Source: Gammaproteobacteria bacterium
GTDB lineage: Bacteria; Pseudomonadota; Gammaproteobacteria; Steroidobacterales; Woeseiaceae
Reading direction: 5' to 3'
Assembly: GCA_013151645.1 (NCBI GenBank)
Contig: JAADHU010000028.1
Span: 124,001-188,000 of the forward strand
DNA length: 64,000 nucleotides
Part shown: in pieces, positions 51,277-64,000 of the stretch
Numbering within the stretch: the first letter of the stretch is position 1
Layout: each line of letters starts with the position of its first letter
Notes under the pieces: model-generated
The model's input: only the letters and a program-made list of their open reading frames with translations
Databases searched by the model: none
Told to the model about the DNA's origin: nothing
Program-made: the position numbers and the translations under genes

Positions 51277-52215
51277 TCAAAACTGCTGCTCGACTTCGTG
51301 CAGCACGCGGTAGCAGTCCAGCACCTGCGCTACCGACGATCTGGGTTCACGACCTTCCTCGATTGCCGCGAAAAACTCCCGGTCCTGCAATTCAATACCG
51401 TTCATCGAAACGTCAATCGATGAAACATCTATTGGTTCTTCGTTGCCGTCGAGCAAGTCGTCATAGCGCGCAATGTAGGTGCCGTTGTCACAAATATAAC
51501 GGAAATACGTACCCAGCGGACCATCGTTGTTGAAGGACAGTGAGAGCGTCAACAGTGTTCCGCTGTCCGTCTTCATCTGGATGGACATATCCATCGCGAT
51601 ACCCAGCTGCGGATGATGCGGCCCTTGCAGCCCGTTCACGGCGACGACCTTTTCGCCGGTCTGGTATTGGAACAGATCAACAGTATGCGCCGCATGATGC
51701 CACAACAGGTGATCGGTCCATGATCGCGCACCACCGGCCGCATTGATGTTCTTGCGACGAAAAAAATAGGTCTGCACGTCCATCTGCTGAATCCTGATTT
51801 CGCCCCGCTGAATGCGTCGGCGTACCCATTGATGAGGAGGATTAAAGCGCCGCGTGTGCCCGACCATGCAAACCAGTCCCGTCGCCTGTTGCACACGATC
51901 GACTTCCTGCGCGTCCTGGTAGGAATCCGCCAGCGGAATTTCAACCTGCACGTGTTTCCCGGCGTTCATACACTCAATGGCCTGCCCTGCATGCATCTGG
52001 GTCGGCGTGCAAAGGATGACGGCCTCGACACCCGGCAACGCCAGTGCGGCCGACAGCTCCGTGAAGGAATGTTCAATCCCGTATTTCTCAGCGGCCGCCT
52101 GCGTCGGTTCCGGCCTCCTTCCCACCAAGCCAACCACCTCAACGCCGTCGATGTTCTCGATACCATCAAGGTGCTTGATACCGAACGCACCCACACCGGC
52201 GAGTATGACTTTCAT
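51277..52215 (-). CDS. ligC: 4-carboxy-2-hydroxymuconate-6-semialdehyde dehydrogenase
   Basis: 312 residues of the Gfo/Idh/MocA fold (NAD-binding ILAGVGAFGIKHLDGI). It matches LigC of Sphingobium SYK-6 closely in VILCTPTQMHAGQAIECMNAGKHVQVEIPLADS, GLVCMVGHTRRFNP, QQMDVQTYFFRRKN and SWTDHLLWHHAAHTVDLFQYQ. It oxidises the protocatechuate 4,5-cleavage product to 2-pyrone-4,6-dicarboxylate. Overlaps ligI by 4 bp. Confidence 0.95.
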   Translation of the reverse strand: MKVILAGVGAFGIKHLDGIENIDGVEVVGLVGRRPEPTQAAAEKYGIEHSFTELSAALALPGVEAVILCTPTQMHAGQAIECMNAGKHVQVEIPLADSYQDAQEVDRVQQATGLVCMVGHTRRFNPPHQWVRRRIQRGEIRIQQMDVQTYFFRRKNINAAGGARSWTDHLLWHHAAHTVDLFQYQTGEKVVAVNGLQGPHHPQLGIAMDMSIQMKTDSGTLLTLSLSFNNDGPLGTYFRYICDNGTYIARYDDLLDGNEEPIDVSSIDVSMNGIELQDREFFAAIEEGREPRSSVAQVLDCYRVLHEVEQQF

Positions 52216-53126
52216 TGCTGTCCCTCATTGTTCATTGTGGCGGCCCCGCTTTCCTCCGGCCAATAGAGCCTGAGTGGATTATCGACAAGCAGTTTTCGTT
52301 GCAATTCGGAAGTTTCCGCAATCTTCGGAATAAAATCGACGAGCTGACCATCGTCTGGCATGTGCGACTTCAAATTCGGGTGTGGCCAGTCAGTACCCCA
52401 AAGGACCCGATCTGGAAAGGCTTCGACGATGCGCTTCGCAAACGGAATAACATCGTCATATCCGGGAGGACCGCTCTGTGATAGCCGGTCCGGGCAAGTC
52501 ACTTTGCACCAGATATTTTCGTTTTCCCGCATCAACCGCACAAACAAATCGAACTCCCGCCCCCCCACGCTGCCTGTCACGTCCGGTCGCCCGACATGAT
52601 CCACTACTACAATGGTCGGCAGCGACGCGAAAAACTCGTACAAGTCCGGCAGGTCCGCAGCTTCGAAATAGATAACGATATGCCAGCCAAGTCGTTGAAT
52701 TTTCCTAACAATCTCTAGCAGCGCATCCCGAGGAAGGCCGTCAACCAGTCGTTTGACAAAATTGAATCGAACGGCTCGCACGCCGGCGGCATGCAGCGCA
52801 TCAAGTTCTGCGGCACTAACATCACGGTCCAAAAATGCCACGCCACGCGCTCGACCTCCCGCATCTTCGAGCGCATCGACCAACGCCGCGTTGTCAGTCC
52901 CGTGACACGATGCCTGCACGATGACATTACGCTCAATCCCGAGAAAATCGCGCAGCTCCCACAATGTTTCCTTCGGCGCATCGCAAGGCGTGTATTTTCG
53001 CTGCGCCGAAAACGGAAATCGATTCCCGGGACCGAATACGTGGCAGTGCGCATCGACCGACCCGGCCGGCAGGATAAAAGCGGGCTTCGAAGGATTCGGA
53101 TGGAAAACCCGCCAATCCTCATCCAT
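52212..53126 (-). CDS. ligI: 2-pyrone-4,6-dicarboxylate hydrolase
   Basis: 304 residues from ATG 53126; a TTG at 53150 would add eight residues. Amidohydrolase fold with metal His27/His29 (SVDAHCHVFGPGNRFPFS) and LWGTDWPHPN near the C-terminus. ERNVIVQASCHGTDNAALVDAL and VRFNFVKRLVDGLP match SYK-6 LigI. Opens the pyrone ring to 4-oxalomesaconate. Follows ligJ by 20 nt. Confidence 0.95.
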   Translation of the reverse strand: MDEDWRVFHPNPSKPAFILPAGSVDAHCHVFGPGNRFPFSAQRKYTPCDAPKETLWELRDFLGIERNVIVQASCHGTDNAALVDALEDAGGRARGVAFLDRDVSAAELDALHAAGVRAVRFNFVKRLVDGLPRDALLEIVRKIQRLGWHIVIYFEAADLPDLYEFFASLPTIVVVDHVGRPDVTGSVGGREFDLFVRLMRENENIWCKVTCPDRLSQSGPPGYDDVIPFAKRIVEAFPDRVLWGTDWPHPNLKSHMPDDGQLVDFIPKIAETSELQRKLLVDNPLRLYWPEESGAATMNNEGQQ

Positions 53127-53146
53127 TTCAAATGCCGCTCGCGCTT

Positions 53147-54175
53147 TCAAGTCGATCGTCCTTTTTCTGCCAGCATTTTGTCCAAACGCGGGTAAACGCG
53201 GCGGGCGTTCATTTCGAATACCTTGTGTTTGTCCGAGTCACTGATAGCCAGTGCATCAATGTAACGCCGGGTGTCGTCAAAATAGTGGCCGGTTTCCGGG
53301 TCGATACCGCGTACGGCGCCGACCATTTCCGATCCAAACAGGATGTTGTCGATATCGATCACCTCAAACAACAGATCGATGCCGGGTTGATGATAGACAC
53401 AGGTATCGAAGTAGACGTTTTTCATAACATGAGTGGCGAGCAGCGGACGCTTCAGCATATCAGCAAGTCCACGATAGCGTCCCCAGTGATACGGTACAGC
53501 ACCACCACCATGCGGGATGATGAACCTAAGATCAGGAAAATCCGTAAACAAATCACCCTGGATGAACTGCATGAAGGCTGTGGTATCCGCGTTCATATAA
53601 TGCGCGCCGGTCGCGTGAAAATTCACGTTGCACGAACTCGATACATGCACCATTGCCGGCACATCGAGCTCCACCATTTTCTCGTATAGCGGATACCAGT
53701 CCTTGTGAATCAGCGGCTTCGACGTCCAGTGACCACCGGACGGATCCGGATTGAGGTTACAGCCCACAAAGCCGAGTTCGTTGACGCAACGTTCCAGTTC
53801 AGCGATGGAGTGCGAGATCGCTACATCCGGCGATTGCGGCAACTGGCATACACCCACAAAATTGTCCGGATACAATTCGGTGACTCGCGCGATGAGGTTA
53901 TTGCAGTGCTCAGACCACACCTGAGAAACCTTTTTATCGCCCAGATGATGCGCCATGGCAGAAGCGCGTGGAGAAAAAATCGTTAGATCCGCGCCGCGTT
54001 CTCGCTGCAGTTTTAGCTGATTGTTCTCAATGCTCTCTCTTAGCTCATCGTCGCTGATCCGAACCGCCCGTGGAGCAGGCAATGACGGATCATTGAAATG
54101 GGCGAGCTGCTGCTGCCGAAAGGTCTGGTGTGCTTCCGGCGCGGTGGTGTAGTGGCCATGGCAATCTATGATCAT
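53147..54175 (-). CDS. ligJ: 4-oxalomesaconate hydratase
   Basis: 342 residues of the amidohydrolase superfamily. His6 and His8 in MIIDCHGHYTTAP bind zinc; LTIFSPRASAMAHHLGD, FVGCNLNPDPSGGHWT, PHGGGAVPYHWGRYRGLAD and ILFGSEMVGAVRGIDPETG are characteristic of LigJ. It hydrates 4-oxalomesaconate to 4-carboxy-4-hydroxy-2-oxoadipate. Part of the minus-strand lig operon, between ligU and ligI. Confidence 0.94.
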   Translation of the reverse strand: MIIDCHGHYTTAPEAHQTFRQQQLAHFNDPSLPAPRAVRISDDELRESIENNQLKLQRERGADLTIFSPRASAMAHHLGDKKVSQVWSEHCNNLIARVTELYPDNFVGVCQLPQSPDVAISHSIAELERCVNELGFVGCNLNPDPSGGHWTSKPLIHKDWYPLYEKMVELDVPAMVHVSSSCNVNFHATGAHYMNADTTAFMQFIQGDLFTDFPDLRFIIPHGGGAVPYHWGRYRGLADMLKRPLLATHVMKNVYFDTCVYHQPGIDLLFEVIDIDNILFGSEMVGAVRGIDPETGHYFDDTRRYIDALAISDSDKHKVFEMNARRVYPRLDKMLAEKGRST

Positions 54176-54239
54176 TGTTTTATCCGCCTTTCGCGCGTTG
54201 TGGGTTTTGCGGGTCTGTGTTGACGAAATGAAAATCGGT

Positions 54240-55334
54240 CTACCGGTCAGCCGATAAAATCGATGCAGGTACGAATACCGAACCCTGCATCAGTTTACGC
54301 GCCGTACGAAGCAAGGCGGAACGTCGAACATCGAGCTTATCTCCGTCCACGAACACGTCCATATCCACGACAAACGAGCCTGACGGGTGCTCAATTTCCA
54401 GGCGCTGCGAAGCGGACATTGCCGACAGCTTCGACATCTCAGCGGCCACCGAGCCAGGCGCCCTGCAGGCGGCCGCGACACTCGTGGCACCCAGGACACC
54501 AATCGCCTCGTGCACCCTGTGAGGAATAAACATCCGGGTCGAAATCGTACCGCCGTGCATTGCCGCGGCGACCAGCGCCATTTTGGGCACGGTTTTCTCA
54601 CCGACGTCACCCAGATTCATCATCGGACCCACTTGCCGGCGGAGGGACTCTATTTTTTCCTTCAGGCTGACATCCGCTTCAAGCTCGGCGGGACTCTCAT
54701 AGCCTGTTTTGCCAAACTCGGCCGCCTGCATGATGACGACGGGCATGCCGTTATCGACGCAGGTCAGTCGAACACCCTCAATCACATCCACAACATTACC
54801 GGTCGGCAACAACGCTCCGCAGTTCGACCCGGCCACGCCCTGAAAGTCCAGCATGATGGGCGCTGCGGTACCCGGCACGCCATCGATGCGAGCATCGCCT
54901 GCGTACACGACCTGTCGATGGGGTGTCTGCACCCGTGCAACGGCGGTACCGGCGGAATTCAACATGCGGATACGAACCTCCGTCTCCCCGTCATTTGCCG
55001 GCAGCATGTCACTTTCGATGGCGAACGGCCCAACGCCCGCAAGAATGTTGCCGCAATTCTGTCCGTCGCTGACCGTCGCTCGATCCACCGAAACTTGTAA
55101 AAAGAGGTAATCCACGTCGACGTCATCGACAACCGAGGGACAAACAATGGCTACTTTGCTCGTCAACGGGTGCGCACCGCCCACGCCGTCAATCTGCCGG
55201 GCATCCGGCGACCCCATCGCCGCAAGCAATATGCGATCTCTCTGTTTTCGATCGGCCGGCAAATCTCTGCCGTCAAAATACAGCCCCCGGGAGGTGCCAC
55301 CGCGCATCAGGACGGTCCGAATGGCTGTCTGCAT
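54240..55334 (-). CDS. ligU: 4-oxalomesaconate tautomerase (PrpF family, GalD/LigU)
   Basis: 364 residues of the PrpF/DUF453 family. MRGGTSRGLYFDGRDLP at the N-terminus, GVGGAHPLTSKVAIV, VSDGQNCGNILAGVGPFAIES (catalytic Cys) and PKMALVAAAMHGGTISTRMFIPH are shared with GalD and LigU. Converts keto/enol or double-bond isomers of oxalomesaconate. It follows ligK by 2 nt and precedes ligJ by 64 nt. Confidence 0.92.
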   Translation of the reverse strand: MQTAIRTVLMRGGTSRGLYFDGRDLPADRKQRDRILLAAMGSPDARQIDGVGGAHPLTSKVAIVCPSVVDDVDVDYLFLQVSVDRATVSDGQNCGNILAGVGPFAIESDMLPANDGETEVRIRMLNSAGTAVARVQTPHRQVVYAGDARIDGVPGTAAPIMLDFQGVAGSNCGALLPTGNVVDVIEGVRLTCVDNGMPVVIMQAAEFGKTGYESPAELEADVSLKEKIESLRRQVGPMMNLGDVGEKTVPKMALVAAAMHGGTISTRMFIPHRVHEAIGVLGATSVAAACRAPGSVAAEMSKLSAMSASQRLEIEHPSGSFVVDMDVFVDGDKLDVRRSALLRTARKLMQGSVFVPASILSADR

Positions 55335-55336
55335 CG

Positions 55337-56026
55337 TCAGGCGTCGTCGTCCGAATCCACGTAACGAAGCCCTTTCTCGGCGAGACGCTGACGCATGTTA
55401 TAAACATCGAGCCCCAATTCACCGCGCGCAAATTGTTGCCGTTTCTCTTCCTCGTTCGCCGCCCGCGCTTTTGCTTTATCCAGCACCGCGTCAACCTCCT
55501 CCCGCTTGACGACAACAACGCCATCGTCATCGGCGACAATGAGATCCCCCGGATTAATGCAGGCCCCGGCGCAAACAATCGGCGTATTCACATTCGCCAG
55601 CGTCTCCTTCACCGTACCCTGCGCGCAAACAGCACTGGACCAGACCGGAAACTTCATTTCAGTCAACGTAGCGATATCACGAACGCCGGCATCGATCACC
55701 AGGCCCTGCACGCCCCTCGCCTGCAAAGAAGTTGCCAGCAAATCACCGAAAAAGCCGTCAGTGCACGGACTGGTCGGTGTGACAACCAATACATCCCCCG
55801 GCTGACACTGCTCGACCGCAACATGAATCATCCAGTTATCGCCGGGCGCAACCTCGCAGGTAACGGCACTTCCCGACGCCAGTATCGGTCGATAAACAGG
55901 ACGCAAGGCGGCCCCCAGCAAACCTTTTCGGCCTTGTGCTTCATGGACGGTGGCCACACCGAATGCACCGAGCTCCCGGGCAATTGATGGTGCGACTCTA
56001 CGGACACTGGTGACTACGATGGGCAC
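55337..56026 (-). CDS. ligK: 4-carboxy-4-hydroxy-2-oxoadipate aldolase (RraA-like)
   Basis: 229 residues of the class II pyruvate aldolase/RraA family. GVATVHEAQGRKGLL, AVTCEVAPGDNWMIHVAVEQCQPGDVLVV, FFGDLLATSLQARGVQGLVIDAGVRDIATL (Arg/Asp of the active site) and NPGDLIVADDDGVVVV match CHA/HMG aldolases (LigK, ProA). Products are pyruvate and oxaloacetate. First gene of the lig operon, divergent from a LysR gene. Confidence 0.95.
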   Translation of the reverse strand: MPIVVTSVRRVAPSIARELGAFGVATVHEAQGRKGLLGAALRPVYRPILASGSAVTCEVAPGDNWMIHVAVEQCQPGDVLVVTPTSPCTDGFFGDLLATSLQARGVQGLVIDAGVRDIATLTEMKFPVWSSAVCAQGTVKETLANVNTPIVCAGACINPGDLIVADDDGVVVVKREEVDAVLDKAKARAANEEEKRQQFARGELGLDVYNMRQRLAEKGLRYVDSDDDA

Positions 56027-56143
56027 GGCGTTTTCTCTATAGATAATTTATCGACAATATTCAGAACAGCATAAAGGGGTTCATTATTGCACTTAATATT
56101 CGATTTTTTCGACACAATCGTATTCAATGTCATAAGTTTTGCC

Positions 56144-56149
56144 TATAAT
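56144..56149 (+). promoter_or_regulatory. Probable -10 box for the LysR gene
   Basis: A perfect TATAAT sits 28 nt before the GTG start, in the AT-rich 150-bp region between ligK and the LysR gene. Only a weak -35 (TATTCA at 56121) is seen. A GATAATTTATC palindrome at about 56040-56050 is a candidate LysR box near the ligK side. Confidence 0.45.
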
Positions 56150-56176
56150 GTATAAACACCTGCGCCGGGAATCGAC

Positions 56177-57370
56177 GTGCTGAACATCAATCTGCGGCAT
56201 CTGTTTTCGCTGACGGCTATCGCCGAGACCGGCCGCATCAGCGCCGCCGCAGAACGCGCGCATTTATCGCAATCCGCGTTGACTCAGGCACTGCGAAAAA
56301 TTGAAATAACGGCAGGTGCGGCGCTCTTCGATCGCGCCGGCGGCGGCGTCACACCAACCGATGCCGGCCGTCTGCTCATCAATCGATCGACGCGAGCATC
56401 GGCGTTGTTGGCCAGGGCTGAACGCGAAATACGCCAGCGGGAAATGACCGGCGCGGTTCACGGAGGCTCACATCGGCCGATCACTGCAAGCCAGCTGAGG
56501 GCACTCATTGCGGTCGTCAAAACGGGAGGCTATAGCCTCGCGGCACGCGAACTGGATCTCGCGCAACCGACCGTGTATCGCGCCGCCAAAGACCTTGAAG
56601 CACGCATCGGTGTGGCGCTCTTTCGGCGATCCGCCAAAGGCGTTGACACTCGCAAACCCGGGCGCTTGCTCGCTCGTTATGCTGAACTCGCTTTTGCCGA
56701 AATTCGACAGGGTTTTGAGGAAGTCAGCGAGCTTCTCGGCAATATGATGAGTCGCGTCGCCGTTGGCTGCCTGCCCCTGGCGAGAGCCGAATTATTGCCC
56801 AAGGCGATTAACCAGCTACTGAATATCTACCCCGATGCCAGGGTCAGTATTCTTGACGGCCCTTACGGAGAACAACTGCACGCGCTGCGCTGCGGCCAGA
56901 TAGACTGGATCATCGGCGCGCTGCGATGCCCCCCGCCGACCACCGATATCGTGCAACGACACCTGTTCGAAGAACCGCTGTCCATCGTCGTTCGATCCGG
57001 GCATCCGTTGCTGGACAAGCCCGCACCCGATGCCGCGACGTTGGCAAACCTCGAGTGGATTGCGCCCGCGAAACACACGCCGACGCGCGATCTGTTCCAG
57101 TCTTTTTTTACCCGTGACGGCGTCGCGACACCGCGACGAATCATTGAGTGCAACTCGCTTGCCGCAACGCGTGGCCTGCTGCACAACAGCGACCGCGCCG
57201 CGTTATTGTCGCCCGTGCAGATACGCGGCGATCTTGTAACGAACACGCTGGCTGTATTGGGTCAGCCTTTGCCAGGTACCAGTCGACCGATAGGCATTAC
57301 GGTTCGCGCTGACTGGGAACCGACCTCCGTCCAGTTCAAATTCAGCAAGATTCTTGCAGCGTCGGCCTGA
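56177..57370 (+). CDS. LysR-type regulator with two tandem HTH domains
   Basis: 397 residues from GTG 56177. Two complete LysR helix-turn-helix domains follow each other: residues 4-63 (LRHLFSLTAIAETGRISAAAERAHLSQSALTQALRKIE) and 103-163 (ITASQLRALIAVVKTGGYSLAARELDLAQPTVYRAAKDLE...). The effector-binding periplasmic-binding-like domain covers about 190-397. A normal LTTR has about 300 residues and one HTH. Divergent orientation to ligK makes it the likely regulator of the 4,5-cleavage pathway. Both HTHs look intact. Confidence 0.93.
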   Translation: MLNINLRHLFSLTAIAETGRISAAAERAHLSQSALTQALRKIEITAGAALFDRAGGGVTPTDAGRLLINRSTRASALLARAEREIRQREMTGAVHGGSHRPITASQLRALIAVVKTGGYSLAARELDLAQPTVYRAAKDLEARIGVALFRRSAKGVDTRKPGRLLARYAELAFAEIRQGFEEVSELLGNMMSRVAVGCLPLARAELLPKAINQLLNIYPDARVSILDGPYGEQLHALRCGQIDWIIGALRCPPPTTDIVQRHLFEEPLSIVVRSGHPLLDKPAPDAATLANLEWIAPAKHTPTRDLFQSFFTRDGVATPRRIIECNSLAATRGLLHNSDRAALLSPVQIRGDLVTNTLAVLGQPLPGTSRPIGITVRADWEPTSVQFKFSKILAASA

Positions 57371-57374
57371 AAAT

Positions 57375-57403
57375 ATCCGCTAACCTAAAGACGGGTAGCG
57401 GAT
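57375..57403. terminator. Stem-loop between convergent LysR and doxX genes
   Basis: ATCCGCTAACC (57375-57385) pairs with GGGTAGCGGAT (57393-57403), an 11-bp stem with one mismatch and a 7-nt loop. Only a short T run follows (CATTTCC). It lies between two convergent genes and could end both transcripts. Confidence 0.55.
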
Positions 57404-57423
57404 CATTTCCAGCCGAGTCAGGC

Positions 57424-57813
57424 TTAAGCAGTCTTTTTGGCACCCTCAACGCTGAGTTCACCGGGACCCGCGACAACGAGAATGAGCAGGCCACCAATCA
57501 TCGAAATTTCTTTCCAGAAGGTATTCCATTGTCCTTCCACCCAATAGGGATGGAATATAAATGCGGTACTAATGGTGAAAATGATGAGCAATACCGCCGC
57601 AATGCGCGTTTGGTAGCCGATGATTATCGCGAAGCCGCCAAAAAGTTTGAGTGCGAATGCCGCCCATACGAGCGCTCCCGGCACGCCTTTCGCGGCCGCG
57701 TATCCAATCGGCACGCTACCTTTGAGCAACGCAAACCCGCCGATGAAAAAAATCATTACAAGCAATATCCGGCCGACGGCCATCGTGTATTTGTTATCAA
57801 GAAAATCCAGCAT
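57424..57813 (-). CDS. DoxX-family membrane protein
   Basis: 129 residues and four transmembrane helices (about 10-30, 45-65, 70-90, 105-125). FLDNKYTMAVGRILLVMIFFIGGFALLKG and FALKLFGGFAIIIGYQTRIAAVLLIIFTISTAFIFHPYW are typical of DoxX/DUF417-like proteins; no catalytic residues are known for most members. DoxX of Acidianus is a thiosulfate:quinone oxidoreductase subunit, but this short bacterial type is mostly uncharacterised, so no sulfur role is claimed. Confidence 0.85.
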   Translation of the reverse strand: MLDFLDNKYTMAVGRILLVMIFFIGGFALLKGSVPIGYAAAKGVPGALVWAAFALKLFGGFAIIIGYQTRIAAVLLIIFTISTAFIFHPYWVEGQWNTFWKEISMIGGLLILVVAGPGELSVEGAKKTA

Positions 57814-58207
57814 GTTGTCTCCCCCGTTTTTTTACGGATAGATACAGGAATTAATTTCCCCGTTCTCCGTTAGTGCGCCTTTATGGCGCGATCCTCTATT
57901 TCTCTCACATATGCGCACGCTTGCCAAGTCCGAACCAGCCGCTGGCGAGACAGCCATCGCTGGCGCTACTGTCAGCAACGAACGGGGTAAGAAGATTCCG
58001 GTGTAACAGTTTCATTTGTAAGGACAATTAGCCAGGATTGCATGGCATGCCGTATACTTTGAGCCACGGGTTGCTACTCCGGATGAACATACCTTCTTAA
58101 TCGCGATTTGCGGTCACAGAGCAACCCAGGCAGACGCCAGCATGGCGTCACTTCTGATTCCGACAACGACAGGAACCCGCCAGGTTAGCGGGACTTCCGG
58201 GGTACTG
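57814..58207. other. 394-bp intergenic region upstream of gltB
   Basis: No gene-like frame is seen. It should contain the doxX promoter (minus) and the gltB promoter (plus). A small GCGCC/GGCGC hairpin lies near 57875-57890 and a TATACT near 58052-58057 is a possible gltB -10. If gltB starts at 58142 rather than 58208, the last 66 bp are coding. Confidence 0.5.

Positions 58208-64000
<5,793 letters not shown>

Noticed and set aside
57424-57813. DoxX as a thiosulfate:quinone oxidoreductase subunit linked to the dsr genes
   Set aside because: Far from the sulfur locus, no DoxD partner, and short DoxX proteins are mostly unrelated in function.

Overview
The window is a dense, mostly heterotrophic gammaproteobacterial chromosome segment that carries a complete reverse-type (oxidative) dissimilatory sulfite reductase locus. 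I see no tRNA, rRNA, CRISPR array, prophage or intact insertion sequence. The gene content (rDsr sulfur oxidation, S9 peptidase, glyoxylate shunt, aromatic 4,5-cleavage, amine use) suggests a marine or sediment chemo-organoheterotroph that also oxidises sulfur, for example of the Woeseiales type. That taxonomic guess is inference. TTG and GTG starts are common here.

Region 1 (1-19.2 kb), sulfur oxidation. A minus-strand operon reads: TauD/TfdA dioxygenase, two small unrecognised genes, siroheme synthase cysG, a CMD/AhpD-Rieske fusion, a DsrE2-like protein and tusA. Facing away from it is the plus-strand operon dsrABEFHC-MKLJOPN followed by a YeeE/YedE permease. TusA/DsrE2, DsrEFH and DsrC form the sulfur relay. 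DsrAB releases sulfite and DsrMKJOP with DsrL handle electrons. CysG and DsrN make the sirohaem amide cofactor. A REP-like hairpin separates dsrC from dsrM and a second one closes the operon. A short MITE-like repeat ends the dsrE2-like gene.

Region 2 (19.2-39.2 kb), scavenging genes. It holds a phosphorylase/isomerase/aldolase set fitting 5'-deoxyadenosine or methylthioadenosine salvage (DHAP-shunt type) with a TTC38-like TPR protein; a TsgA-like MFS gene, an IPNS-like dioxygenase, a nucleoside hydrolase and an aldehyde dehydrogenase; a TauE/SafE exporter beside a CuyA/D-cysteine desulfhydrase homologue; an ABC exporter; a DnaJ-PilZ fusion; a minus-strand set (ethanolamine-type permease, glutamine-synthetase-like ligase, Fe-alcohol dehydrogenase, class I glutamine amidotransferase) suggesting gamma-glutamylated amine catabolism; a Rieske oxygenase; and a septum-formation-family protein.

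Region 3 (39.4-46.8 kb), histidine biosynthesis: a TrpR-family regulator with a trp-operator-like palindrome, then hisGDCBHAF(IE). hisF has no ATG, GTG or TTG at its conserved N-terminus and appears to start at ATT behind a strong ribosome binding site.

Region 4 (46.9-57.8 kb), glyoxylate shunt and aromatics. aceA is followed by a 180-residue protein resembling malate synthase G without its catalytic barrel, with a divergent short-chain-fatty-acid-type regulator. The lower protocatechuate/gallate 4,5-cleavage operon (ligK-ligU-ligJ-ligI-ligC plus a HAD hydrolase) faces a LysR regulator that carries two tandem HTH domains. No ring-cleavage dioxygenase is in view. A DoxX protein follows.

Region 5 (57.8-64 kb), glutamate synthase gltBD. 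gltB is broken by a frameshift at a short A run near 60,524 and gltD runs off the right edge.
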